Source: CAYNYI01 sp964401455
GTDB taxonomy: Bacteria; Fibrobacterota; OXYB2-FULL-49-7; CAYNYI01
Direction: 5' to 3'
Length of the DNA stretch: 25,973 nucleotides
Assembly: GCA_964401455.1 (NCBI GenBank)
Contig: CAYNYI010000036.1
Span: 1-25,973 of the forward strand
Under the pieces are notes generated by a model that did no database searches, was not told the DNA's origin, and was given only the letters and a program-made list of their open reading frames with translations. The position numbers were made by a program, and so were the translations under genes. Shown here one piece after another: positions 16,222-23,557 of this stretch. Positions within the stretch are counted from its first letter, which is position 1; each line of letters opens with the position of its first letter.

Positions 16222-16821
16222 TTACCCGCTTTCTTCAAGGATTTTTCTGTATATCCTGTAGTGTGAAATGAAATCATCCGGCCCTGTATCCGATTCGGGT
16301 ATTCTCTGCATATAAAAAAATACGTTGTTTTTTTCTTGTGCATCATCTTCCGGTTTCGTTTTTATGTACAGCTTGAAAGAGCTTAACTCAATATCCTTTA
16401 TCCGCCATATTTTTTTTATCGCGCCGCCCTCAGCTATAAAGACCGCGGATTTATTTTTATCGGGTTTTTTCCCCCCGAGTATTATAAAAAAGACACCGAG
16501 TTTTTTACCGGAAATATAGGCGCGGTATATCACTTCATATTCACCGTTTTTTCTGAGGAAAGCAAATTGTGGAGGTATATATTCTTTGCCGCCGGTTTTC
16601 AGAACCTCTTTAAAAATTTTCCTGAGTCCGCGGGTATTTGTCATGAAGCATCTGTCATATTCAAAATTTCCCGTTGAGGAATTTGACTGAACAATTGCCG
16701 CGTTTAACCCGGAAGGACTTTCAATACTGTATTCTTTGAGGCGCGTGTTCTTGTCACCGGTGTTTTCAGAACAGCAGAAAAATATGGCGGACAATAAAAA
16801 AATGACTGCTTGAGATTTCAT
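16222..16821 (-). CDS. Secreted or lipid-anchored protein of unknown function
   Basis: A 199-residue protein with an N-terminal signal (VIFLLSAIFFCCSEN), where Cys16 or Cys17 could be a lipobox Cys although the -3 to -1 residues are not ideal. The mature part has beta-rich stretches (FAFLRKNGEYEVIYRAYIS, KLGVFFIILGGKKPD, KNKSAVFIAEGG) and no known motif. The strand arrangement and lack of catalytic residues suggest a binding or structural role, which is a guess. It is convergent with the 46-residue membrane peptide gene and divergent from the histidine kinase gene. Confidence 0.6.
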   Translation of the reverse strand: MKSQAVIFLLSAIFFCCSENTGDKNTRLKEYSIESPSGLNAAIVQSNSSTGNFEYDRCFMTNTRGLRKIFKEVLKTGGKEYIPPQFAFLRKNGEYEVIYRAYISGKKLGVFFIILGGKKPDKNKSAVFIAEGGAIKKIWRIKDIELSSFKLYIKTKPEDDAQEKNNVFFYMQRIPESDTGPDDFISHYRIYRKILEESG

Positions 16822-16892
16822 TACAATAAATATATATTAAAAACCTGGGGATAACAGACAACAATCGTTAGTCTGAAAACGGGGGTATCTTG

Positions 16893-18158
16893 ATGGACAG
16901 TCTGCTCGATACTTTATTCGGCAATTCCTGGCGTTCATACGGAATAAAGAAAAAAAGAACCGCTTTGACAATTTATTTATTATGCGGTGCCTCCGTTTTG
17001 ATTCTTGCCGGTTACGGAATCAAAAGGTATGCCGAGGGCTTTATTGCACTTGCTTATGTTGATTTCCTGCTTGCGTCTATACTGGCTGTACTTTTCGTCT
17101 TCATGCGGATAACCAAACGGTTTTTTATTGTCGGTAATTTTTTATCGGGTCTTGCCGTGTTGTATTTTTCTTATCTTTTTCTGAGCGGCGGAGCATATAA
17201 ATCGGGCTTGCTCTGGACCTACATGATGCCGCTTTTTACATACGGGATTACCGGAAGAAAATCCGGTACAATAATGACAGTATCTTATCTTATCATAATA
17301 ACCTTGGGTATAAATATTTCGCCATTTATCCGTTTTTATGAACCCGGAACGTATTCGCAGGCCTTTCTTGCCGTATATTACGCTTCATTCATTCTTTTTT
17401 GTGTTATCGCATATATTTCCGAACATATCCGTCATAAGACATGGGATATGCTTGAGAGCAGCAAAACGGAAGCAGAGAGAATGAACGCGGAACTTGAGAG
17501 TTACGCTTATGTCGCTTCGCACGACCTTAAGGAACCATTACGGATGATTACGAGCTATTTGAATCTTCTTGAGAGGAAAAACCGTACCGTCTTGGACCCT
17601 GAATCACTGGAGTATCTTGAATTCGCCTCAGACGGGGCCACCAGAATGAAGGAGCTGATAAACGGTCTGCTTGAATATTCCAGAATTGGTTCAGGAGGGC
17701 TTAAATTAAGCAAGACGGATACTAAAGCCGCTGTCCTCGAAGCCTGCTCGAATATGAGGATGCTTATTGAGGAAAATGACGCCGATATTATAATAGAAGA
17801 TCTACCTGAAATTGAATGTGACCATATTCAGATTGTCCAGCTTTTTCAGAACCTGATAAATAACGGTATAAAATTCGGCAAAGAAGGTACCGTGCCGCAA
17901 ATAAGAATAAGCTGCCAACTAAAGGAAAAATATGCCGATTTCAGCGTCAGTGATAATGGAATCGGTATAGAACCTGACCGAATGCACAGGATATTTGATA
18001 TCTTTCAGAGGCTGTATCCTCGCGGTAAATATGAAGGAACCGGCATAGGTCTGGCAATATGCAGAAAGATAGTTGAGAGGCATGGAGGAAAAATCAGCGT
18101 TTGCTCTGTTCCGGGAGAAGGTTCGGTCTTTCGTTTTGGCATTCCGGTGATGAGGTAG
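16893..18158 (+). CDS. Membrane-bound sensor histidine kinase
   Basis: 421 residues from ATG 16893 (a TTG codon just before is in frame). About six transmembrane segments fill residues 24-175, with no large extracytoplasmic sensor domain. A coiled-coil linker (180-205) leads to the dimerisation domain YVASHDLKEPLRMI, with the phospho-accepting H210, of the cyanobacterial-phytochrome-like type. The ATPase domain has all boxes: N (FQNLINNGIKFG), G1 (DNGIGIEP), F (IFQRLYP) and G2 (GTGIGLAICR). No response regulator gene lies next to it in the window, so it is an orphan here. The cue is unknown. Confidence 0.9.
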   Translation: MDSLLDTLFGNSWRSYGIKKKRTALTIYLLCGASVLILAGYGIKRYAEGFIALAYVDFLLASILAVLFVFMRITKRFFIVGNFLSGLAVLYFSYLFLSGGAYKSGLLWTYMMPLFTYGITGRKSGTIMTVSYLIIITLGINISPFIRFYEPGTYSQAFLAVYYASFILFCVIAYISEHIRHKTWDMLESSKTEAERMNAELESYAYVASHDLKEPLRMITSYLNLLERKNRTVLDPESLEYLEFASDGATRMKELINGLLEYSRIGSGGLKLSKTDTKAAVLEACSNMRMLIEENDADIIIEDLPEIECDHIQIVQLFQNLINNGIKFGKEGTVPQIRISCQLKEKYADFSVSDNGIGIEPDRMHRIFDIFQRLYPRGKYEGTGIGLAICRKIVERHGGKISVCSVPGEGSVFRFGIPVMR

Positions 18159-18190
18159 CGGAACATTTTTCAATAATGATGAGTTTTCTA

Positions 18191-18219
18191 TTGACTTTTT
18201 GCACGTGCTGCATTATATT
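18191..18219 (+). promoter_or_regulatory. Sigma70-type promoter of the Fur-family gene
   Basis: TTGACT (18191-18196), 17-base spacer and TATATT (18214-18219): five of six in each box. The spacer contains the palindrome GCACGTGC (18201-18208). The expected start lies inside the Fur box directly downstream. Confidence 0.8.
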
Positions 18220-18220
18220 T

Positions 18221-18240
18221 GATAATGAAAACCATTTTCA
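18221..18240. promoter_or_regulatory. Fur box at the Fur-family promoter (autoregulatory)
   Basis: The 19-base site at 18221-18239, GATAATGAAAACCATTTTC, matches the classical Fur box (GATAATGATAATCATTATC) at 16 of 19 positions. At 18226-18240 it has the 7-1-7 form TGAAAAC-C-ATTTTCA. It overlaps the transcription start, so bound repressor would block the promoter. Confidence 0.8.
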
Positions 18241-18255
18241 ATAACGGAGGAGTTA

Positions 18256-18708
18256 GTGCCCAGAGGTATTCCATGGTGGTATAACAGATTCAAGGGATGT
18301 GGTTACAGGATGACCCACCCGAGAGAATGGATTTTAAAGATACTTAATAATGCAGATGGTCATATGAGCGCGGAGGAAATATACCATCAGGTGCATTCTG
18401 AATACCCGGGAATAGGTCTCACGACAGTTTACAGGACTCTCGAGCTTCTTGCGGGGTTGAATTTTGTCGGCAAGATAGATATAGGAGACAAAAAAAGCCG
18501 TTATGAAATTTCTCAGGGTCCTAACGCTAACCATCATCATCATCTCATTTGCAGAAAGTGCGGGAAAATAATAGATTACAGCGATTTTATGGACGACGAA
18601 GTGGAGTTTTTAAAAAAGATAGAATCAAAACTATCTGAAAAATACAATTTCGAGATAACTTCTCATAATATAAATTTTATGGGAAGCTGTGTGGAGTGCC
18701 GTAAATAA
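18256..18708 (+). CDS. fur: Fur-family metal-dependent repressor
   Basis: A 150-residue protein starting with GTG 18256 behind GGAGG. It has a winged-helix N-terminal half (CGYRMTHPREWIL, then GIGLTTVYRTLELLAGL as recognition region, residues ~53-68) and a metal-binding C-terminal half. The structural zinc ligands are present as C99/C102 (CRKCG) and C145/C148 (CVEC), with HHHH at residues 93-96 as likely metal-sensing ligands. The lead-in of about 16 residues before CGYRMT is longer than in common Fur. Its own promoter and the following operon both carry 7-1-7 Fur boxes, so it is probably an autoregulated iron sensor (a peroxide or zinc sensor of the same family is possible). The gene is 56 bases from the next gene. 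Confidence 0.9.
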   Translation: MPRGIPWWYNRFKGCGYRMTHPREWILKILNNADGHMSAEEIYHQVHSEYPGIGLTTVYRTLELLAGLNFVGKIDIGDKKSRYEISQGPNANHHHHLICRKCGKIIDYSDFMDDEVEFLKKIESKLSEKYNFEITSHNINFMGSCVECRK

Positions 18709-18725
18709 AAAAATTTACCGTTAAT

Positions 18726-18740
18726 TGAAAACGGTTGTCA
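18726..18740. promoter_or_regulatory. Second Fur-type 7-1-7 box, before the ORP-like operon
   Basis: TGAAAAC-G-GTTGTCA: the left half-site is identical to that of the box at the regulator's own promoter, and its right half is the reverse complement at six of seven positions. It lies 24 bases before the ATG of the first DUF5320 gene and 17 bases after the regulator's stop. No convincing -35/-10 pair fits the space, so it may act with a promoter I cannot see or block transcription from upstream. Confidence 0.65.
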
Positions 18741-18764
18741 TTAACATTTAAAGAGGAGGTCTTT

Positions 18765-19127
18765 ATGCCAAGGGGAGACGGAACAGGACCGATTGGAGCT
18801 GGTCCCATGACAGGAAGAGCCGCAGGCTATTGCGCAGGTTACGGAATGCCCGGATTTATCAATGCCGCCGGAGGCAGGGGAGTAGGATCGTTCGGCCGCG
18901 GCGGCGGAGGGAGAGGACGGGGTTTCGGATTCAGGAATATGATGAGTCCGGGTGTCCACGCAGGCTTAGCCCGTCAGGGTGGTTACTTACAGACTTTTAC
19001 CGGAGGAGCTTCAAGCCGGGAGGAGGAAAAGAGAACCCTTAAGGAACAGGCTGAGTTCTTTAAAAATTCGCTTGAAAGCATAGACAGGCGTTTAGGGGAA
19101 ATTGAAGACAGGGAAAAAGAAAACTAA
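18765..19127 (+). CDS. DUF5320 glycine-rich protein
   Basis: 120 residues from ATG 18765, which follows AAGAGGAGG. The opening MPRGDGTGPIGAGPMTGR is the signature of the DUF5320 family, which occurs next to NifX/Mrp genes in anaerobes. A Gly/Arg-rich middle (GGGGRGRGFGFRN) is followed by a helical C-terminal tail (EEEKRTLKEQAEFFKNSLESIDRRL, split here as coiled-coil-like segment ~85-115). The Cys content is low (one Cys), unlike the second family member in this operon. A scaffold or assembly partner of the ORP-like proteins is inference from context only. It is the first gene of the operon and close to the second Fur box. Confidence 0.85.
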   Translation: MPRGDGTGPIGAGPMTGRAAGYCAGYGMPGFINAAGGRGVGSFGRGGGGRGRGFGFRNMMSPGVHAGLARQGGYLQTFTGGASSREEEKRTLKEQAEFFKNSLESIDRRLGEIEDREKEN

Positions 19128-19143
19128 AAAGGCGGGAGACCAA

Positions 19144-19503
19144 ATGAAAATTGCTTTTACTTCACAGGGTTATTCCATGGAGGCGCCCATAGACAAACGT
19201 TTCGGGCGCGCGAAAAATTTTGTTATCTATGACGAGGACACAGAAGAAGTCGGTGTAAAAGACAACAGCCAGAACCTGGGTGCCGCCCAGGGTGCGGGCG
19301 TCCAGGCTTCGCAGAATGTGGCGGACCTCGGCGTCGGTGCTATTGTAACCGGGAATGTCGGCCCGAAGGCCTTTTCCGGGCTGAATGCCGCCGGTATTGA
19401 TATCTATATCGGTGCAGAAGGTACTGTCAAACAAGCCTACGAGGCTTTCAAGGCGGGTAAACTGCAGAAAGCCGCGGGCGCAAATGTGGGTGGCCACTGG
19501 TAA
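19144..19503 (+). CDS. NifX/NifB-C-like Fe-Mo cofactor-binding family protein (ORP-like)
   Basis: 119 residues from ATG 19144, chosen over an upstream in-frame ATG at 19102 for lack of a binding site and because the family starts at MKIAF. It matches the dinitrogenase iron-molybdenum cofactor biosynthesis fold (PF02579): MKIAFTSQG, DKRFGRAKNFVIYD, and VGAIVTGNVGPKAFSGLNAAGIDIYIG. Proteins of this fold bind metal-sulfur clusters; the Desulfovibrio orange protein, with a Mo-Cu-S cluster, is one. No nitrogenase genes are seen, so nitrogen fixation is not implied. It sits between two DUF5320 genes and is followed by the Fe-S ATPases. It ends with GGHW, whose His could bind metal. Confidence 0.9.
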   Translation: MKIAFTSQGYSMEAPIDKRFGRAKNFVIYDEDTEEVGVKDNSQNLGAAQGAGVQASQNVADLGVGAIVTGNVGPKAFSGLNAAGIDIYIGAEGTVKQAYEAFKAGKLQKAAGANVGGHW

Positions 19504-19541
19504 TTAATTTATTTCCGGAATTCAAACAAGAGGAGGAATTT

Positions 19542-19769
19542 ATGCCGAGAGGAGACGGTACAGGCCCTGCCGGGGCGGGGCCTTTCACAGGCAGGGGAGC
19601 CGGACAGGCTTCTGGCGCCGGAAAAGGACGAATGGGCGGCTTCGGAGTCGGGTCAGGAGGAGAATGTGTGTGTCCGTCATGCGGGATGAAAAAACCGCAT
19701 GGAAGGGGTGTTCCCTGTTCACAGATGACATGTCCTTCATGCGGGGCAAGAATGACAAGGTCCTTATGA
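19542..19769 (+). CDS. DUF5320 protein with zinc-ribbon-like cysteine motifs
   Basis: 75 residues behind AAGAGGAGG. The start repeats the DUF5320 signature (MPRGDGTGPAGAGPFTGR), so it is a paralogue of the operon's first gene, but the C-terminal half is different: ECVCPSCG (C42, C44, C47), then PC (C59), then TCPSCG (C64, C67). This would bind zinc or a metal cluster. The stop overlaps the next ATG (ATGA), so translation is coupled to the Fe-S ATPase. The two paralogues flank the NifX/ORP-like gene. Confidence 0.85.
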   Translation: MPRGDGTGPAGAGPFTGRGAGQASGAGKGRMGGFGVGSGGECVCPSCGMKKPHGRGVPCSQMTCPSCGARMTRSL

Positions 19770-20632
19770 ATATAGCAGTTTTAAGCGGAAAAGGAGGCGC
19801 CGGAAAAACTTTCATTTCCACGAATCTTGCATATACTGCTTCGGTTCTGGGCAGGAAAACATGTTATGCGGATTGTGATGCCGAAGAACCTAATGGTCAC
19901 ATATTCCTTAAACCCGGTGAATCCCGGAAATATGAGGCGGGTATAAAAACACCGGTTATAAACAGTTCGAAATGCACCGGTTGCAGGAAATGTGCGGATC
20001 ACTGCGAATTCAACGCCATTATTGTGATAAAGGGCAAAGCTAAAGTCTTTGATGAACTTTGCCATGGCTGCGGAGCATGCGCGATTGTATGTTCCGAACA
20101 GGCAGTAAAAGAACAGTTTACTGTTACGGGCGATATAATTGACGGTAAAAGCAATGCGGTCCCGGGGCTTCGCTTTATCGAAGGGAGGCTCAGGGTGGGA
20201 AAACCGATGCCTGTTCCGGTGATAGAAAAAATTGAGGAGATACTTCCGTCAGAAGGTGATTCCTTTCTGGATTCTCCTCCCGGGGCTTCGTGCCCGGTTG
20301 TTGAGACTGCTTCTTTTGCTGATTATGTAGTAATTGCAGCCGAGCCCACTCCCTTCGGGATAAATGATATGGCCATAGCTGTTGATCTTTTAAGTGCTCT
20401 TGATAAAAAGTTTTCCATAATAATAAACAGGAGTAATCCGGAAAGAGACCGGATCATAGAGGACTACTGCAGAGAAAAAGGCTGTATAATCATAGGTAAA
20501 ATACCTGACCGCATAGAAACAGCCCGGATTTATTCCGAAGGCTCCCTGGCGGCCGAAAAAGACCCCGAAACATATAAAATCTTTTCTGAACTGTTAAAAA
20601 GAATATACATCGAAGCGGGGAGGGCAAAATGA
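19766..20632 (+). CDS. ParA/MinD-type ATPase with two [4Fe-4S] motifs, first copy
   Basis: 288 residues from ATG 19766, overlapping the preceding stop as ATGA; an in-frame start at 19664 would run through the DUF5320 gene and is rejected. A deviant Walker A (GKGGAGKT, residues 9-16) is the P-loop of the MinD/ParA/Mrp class. A ferredoxin insert follows: C70, C73, C76, C80 (CTGCRKCADHC) and C99, C102, C105, C109 (CHGCGACAIVC). The Walker B-like segment FLDSPPGASCPV carries a further Cys. In Desulfovibrio a pair of such proteins belongs to the orange-protein complex. It may transfer or reduce clusters using ATP; this is inference. Confidence 0.9.
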   Translation: MNIAVLSGKGGAGKTFISTNLAYTASVLGRKTCYADCDAEEPNGHIFLKPGESRKYEAGIKTPVINSSKCTGCRKCADHCEFNAIIVIKGKAKVFDELCHGCGACAIVCSEQAVKEQFTVTGDIIDGKSNAVPGLRFIEGRLRVGKPMPVPVIEKIEEILPSEGDSFLDSPPGASCPVVETASFADYVVIAAEPTPFGINDMAIAVDLLSALDKKFSIIINRSNPERDRIIEDYCREKGCIIIGKIPDRIETARIYSEGSLAAEKDPETYKIFSELLKRIYIEAGRAK

Positions 20633-21507
20633 AGGAAATAGTTGTAATAAGCGGCAAGGGAGGCACCGGAAAAACCAGTATTACCGCTTCGCTGGCGCAT
20701 CTTTTGAAAGGAAATGCCGTAATAGCGGATTATGATGTGGATGCCGCAGATTTTCATATTATCGCCTCTCCTCAAATCAGAGAAAGAGGACCTTTCAGCT
20801 CTTCCAAAAAGGCCTCGGTAATTCCCGAAAACTGCCGCGCATGTGGCAAATGTCTTGAAGCCTGCCGCTTTGGGGCGATAGAAGTGTCGGATGGTTTGTA
20901 CCGTATTGATTCGATGAAGTGCGAGGGCTGCGGGGTGTGTAAAATCGTTTGTCCTTTTGATGCCGTAAATTTCGGAAATTCCCAGAACGGGGAGTGGTTT
21001 GTTTCCGATACAAGGTTTGGGACATTTGTTCACGCCGGTCTTTTCCCGGGAGAAGAAAACTCGGGAAAACTCGTAACGCATGTTAAATTAAAGGCGCGTG
21101 AAATAGCGCAGGAACAGCGTAAAAAAGTTCTGCTCGCGGACGGCTCTCCGGGAGTTGGCTGTCCTGTGATTTCGTCTCTTGCATCGGCTGATGCCGTTCT
21201 TGCCGTTACGGAGCCGACCCTTTCGGGAATACATGATCTTGACAGAGTGCTTGAGCTTACGCGCGGTTTTGGAATCGATACCTTTATCTGTATAAACAAA
21301 AGCGACATTAATAATGAATTGACTGAAAAAATAAGAGAAAAAGCCGGGAAGAGCGAAATAGAGGTGCTTGCGGATATACCTTATGACAGGGTTTTTATTG
21401 ATTCGCAGATTATAAAAAAGAGTGTTGTGGAATATGATTCCAATTGTTTAATTTCTAAAAGAATAAAAGACATGTCCAAAAGACTGAAGGAAATTCTGGA
21501 GATTTAA
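20629..21507 (+). CDS. ParA/MinD-type ATPase with two [4Fe-4S] motifs, second copy
   Basis: 292 residues, again ATGA-coupled to the previous gene. Walker A is GKGGTGKT (9-16). The ferredoxin insert has C69, C72, C75, C79 (CRACGKCLEAC) and C98, C101, C104, C108 (CEGCGVCKIVCP). The hydrolysis region LLADGSPGVGCPVISS again has Cys after the GxG turn. It is a paralogue of the preceding gene, with similar layout but clear sequence divergence, so a heterodimer is likely. The next ATG overlaps the stop codon by one base (TAATG). Confidence 0.9.
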   Translation: MKEIVVISGKGGTGKTSITASLAHLLKGNAVIADYDVDAADFHIIASPQIRERGPFSSSKKASVIPENCRACGKCLEACRFGAIEVSDGLYRIDSMKCEGCGVCKIVCPFDAVNFGNSQNGEWFVSDTRFGTFVHAGLFPGEENSGKLVTHVKLKAREIAQEQRKKVLLADGSPGVGCPVISSLASADAVLAVTEPTLSGIHDLDRVLELTRGFGIDTFICINKSDINNELTEKIREKAGKSEIEVLADIPYDRVFIDSQIIKKSVVEYDSNCLISKRIKDMSKRLKEILEI

Positions 21508-22424
21508 TGAAAACCTATCTGGAATGTGTACCGTGTTTTATACGTCAGGCTCTTGATGCGGCAAAAAAAATTACAGACGATGTCCCGACAAGAGAAAAAA
21601 TTTTGCGAAAGGCACTGAAAAATGCTGCCGAAGCCGATTTCTCGCTGCCCCCTCCTGTATTTGGCCAGATTATTCACAGGTATATTCGTGAAGAGACCGG
21701 AAGCCCCGATCCCTACTTCGGCATAAAGAAGAAATTTAATTCATTATGTATCAAAAGCCGGGCTGAGCTGCTTGAAAAGATAAGGTCCTCAAAAAAACCC
21801 TTAAGTTTTGCGCTTAAAACAGCGATTGCCGGAAACATAATAGACTTCGGTGCCATGACCATGGATGTTAAAGATCTTGAAGAATCTATTCTTCACGCGG
21901 CTTCTTTCGAATTTGAGAACAGGGAGGATGAGGTTCTTCTGGAAAGGATGAAAGAATGTCGGAGCATTCTATATATAGCTGACAATGCCGGAGAAATAAT
22001 TCTGGATTCGCTTTTTATTGAAACATTGCCGGATGAAATAAGAAAGAATATCACCCTTGCTGTAAGGGGCGCTCCGATAATCAACGATGCGACAATGGAA
22101 GACGCCGTCGAGGCGGGACTGACAGAGATAGTCCGCGTTATTACAACAGGAATAGATGCTCCCGGAGTTATTCTTTCTGAATGTTCAGAGGAATTTCGGG
22201 AAGCTTTTAACTCAGCGGAAATGATAATAGCTAAAGGACAGGGGAATTATGAAACCCTCGGTGATGAATACACCACGGATATTTTCTTTTTGCTGAAAGT
22301 TAAGTGTCCGCTTGTAGCGCAGCATACGGGAAAGGACTTAATGAGTATAAATATTATCAGAAATACTATTAAAAAAACAGGAGATGACTATGGAAAAGAC
22401 CCGGCCCGAACAGGAAGACCTTAA
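21507..22424 (+). CDS. DUF89 (ARMT1-like) damage-control phosphatase family protein
   Basis: 305 residues. The N-terminal CxxC (C7, C10 in LECVPCFIRQ) is typical of the prokaryotic DUF89 subgroup. Family motifs follow: GNIIDFG (109-115), the metal-binding ADNAGEIILD (D159, N160), VRGAPIINDATMED (187-200) and KGQGNYE (243-249). DUF89 proteins are metal-dependent phosphatases that remove damaged or unwanted phospho-metabolites; ARMT1 in eukaryotes belongs here. The start overlaps the previous stop by one base, and the end overlaps the Mrp gene by 35 bases. Its place between the Fe-S ATPases and Mrp suggests a function linked to the cluster-handling system, which is unexpected and unproven. Confidence 0.9.
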   Translation: MKTYLECVPCFIRQALDAAKKITDDVPTREKILRKALKNAAEADFSLPPPVFGQIIHRYIREETGSPDPYFGIKKKFNSLCIKSRAELLEKIRSSKKPLSFALKTAIAGNIIDFGAMTMDVKDLEESILHAASFEFENREDEVLLERMKECRSILYIADNAGEIILDSLFIETLPDEIRKNITLAVRGAPIINDATMEDAVEAGLTEIVRVITTGIDAPGVILSECSEEFREAFNSAEMIIAKGQGNYETLGDEYTTDIFFLLKVKCPLVAQHTGKDLMSINIIRNTIKKTGDDYGKDPARTGRP

Positions 22425-23550
22425 TAAAGCGCTCAGCGGATTCAAGAAAAAGATCGCTGTCCTATCGGGAAAAGGCGGTGTCGGAAAAAGCACGGCAGCA
22501 GTAAATATTGCGGCTTCTCTTGCCGCGGCCGGAAACAGCGTCGGTCTTCTTGATGTCGATCTGCATGGGCCGAGCGTACCGCATATGGTCGGTCAGGGTA
22601 AAAAACATGCTGGATTTGACGGGACCAGGCTCCTTCCGGTAGAGGCCGGCGAAAATCTCAAAGTAATGTCGCTTCAGTTTCTTCTTGAGAATACGGATGA
22701 CCCGGTAGTCTGGCGCGGGCCGATGAAGCACAATGCCATAAAACAACTGATATCGGATGTCGTCTGGGGACCACTGGATTATCTGATTGTGGACGCTCCT
22801 CCCGGAACCGGTGATGAGCCGCTTGCTGTTCTGCAGATTCTCGGTGATGTGGATGCGGCTGTAATTGTTACCACTCCGCAGTGTGTTGCTACCAATGATG
22901 TCCGCAAATGTGTTAATTTCTGCCGGAAGATGTCGGTACCCATAGCGGGGGTAATTGAGAATATGAGTGGATTCAAGTGCCCGCACTGCGGAAATATTAC
23001 CGACATATACGGCAGAGGAGGCGGAGAAACAATGGCTATGGAAATGAATATAGATATGATTGAGTCTGTTCCGGCAGACCCCGGAATTTCAGTTGCGGGT
23101 GATGCCGGGAAACCTTATGCTTTTAATTATCCCGAGTCGGAAATCGCGGAAATATTTTCATCGGCGGCGCAGAAAATAATTAACTTTTGTAAAGAACAAG
23201 GAGCAGTGGAAATGAATAAAATAGCAATACCTTCTAATAACGGAGAACTCTCGATGCATTTTGGACACTGCACGGAATTTTTATTCTTCAATACCGAGGA
23301 TAAAAAAATTATATCCTCTGATTCGGATACTCCCCCTGAACATGAACCGGGGCTTCTGCCTAAATGGCTTTCTGAGACGCACGGTGTTAATACCGTTATA
23401 GCCGGCGGAATGGGTCAGCGGGCCAAAGGGCTTTTCGAGTCAAAAGGAATAAAAGTTATAACCGGTGCTCCGGGAGGTAAACCCGAAGAAATTGTCAGGT
23501 TTTTTCTGGCCGGCTCTCTGCAGACCGGCGCCAATGTCTGTGATCATTAG
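22390..23550 (+). CDS. Mrp/NBP35-type Fe-S carrier ATPase fused to a NifX/ORP domain (MrpORP)
   Basis: 386 residues from ATG 22390, six bases after AGGAG; the ATG at 22384 abuts the site. The Mrp part has Walker A GKGGVGKST (27-35), VDAPPGTGD as Walker B region, and the C197/C200 pair (FKCPHCG) that bridges a [4Fe-4S] cluster between two subunits. After residue ~274 a second domain starts (MNKIAIPSNNGELSMHFGHCTEF) which is a NifX/NifB-C-like fold ending near residue 375. The MNKIAIP start with its own AAGGAG at 23199-23204 shows a once-separate gene or even an internal translation start at 23212. This is the architecture of MrpORP in Desulfovibrio. The protein probably delivers Fe-S or a hetero-metal cluster. 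Confidence 0.92.
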   Translation: MEKTRPEQEDLNKALSGFKKKIAVLSGKGGVGKSTAAVNIAASLAAAGNSVGLLDVDLHGPSVPHMVGQGKKHAGFDGTRLLPVEAGENLKVMSLQFLLENTDDPVVWRGPMKHNAIKQLISDVVWGPLDYLIVDAPPGTGDEPLAVLQILGDVDAAVIVTTPQCVATNDVRKCVNFCRKMSVPIAGVIENMSGFKCPHCGNITDIYGRGGGETMAMEMNIDMIESVPADPGISVAGDAGKPYAFNYPESEIAEIFSSAAQKIINFCKEQGAVEMNKIAIPSNNGELSMHFGHCTEFLFFNTEDKKIISSDSDTPPEHEPGLLPKWLSETHGVNTVIAGGMGQRAKGLFESKGIKVITGAPGGKPEEIVRFFLAGSLQTGANVCDH

Positions 23551-23557
23551 ATTAATT

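Noticed and set aside
18201..18208. GCACGTGC palindrome in the fur promoter spacer as a separate operator or sigma54 site
   Set aside because: It is only eight bases, has no second copy near by and does not fit the GG-N10-GC sigma54 spacing.
18725..18753. TTGAAA-17-TTTAAA as a promoter for the ORP-like operon
   Set aside because: Transcription would start inside or after the ribosome binding site, about five bases from the ATG, so it could not give a normal message.
19144..19503. NifX-like gene as part of a nitrogen-fixation cluster
   Set aside because: No nifH, D, K, E, N or B is in the window, and the neighbours (DUF5320, Fe-S ParA ATPases, Mrp fusion) are those of ORP-type systems.
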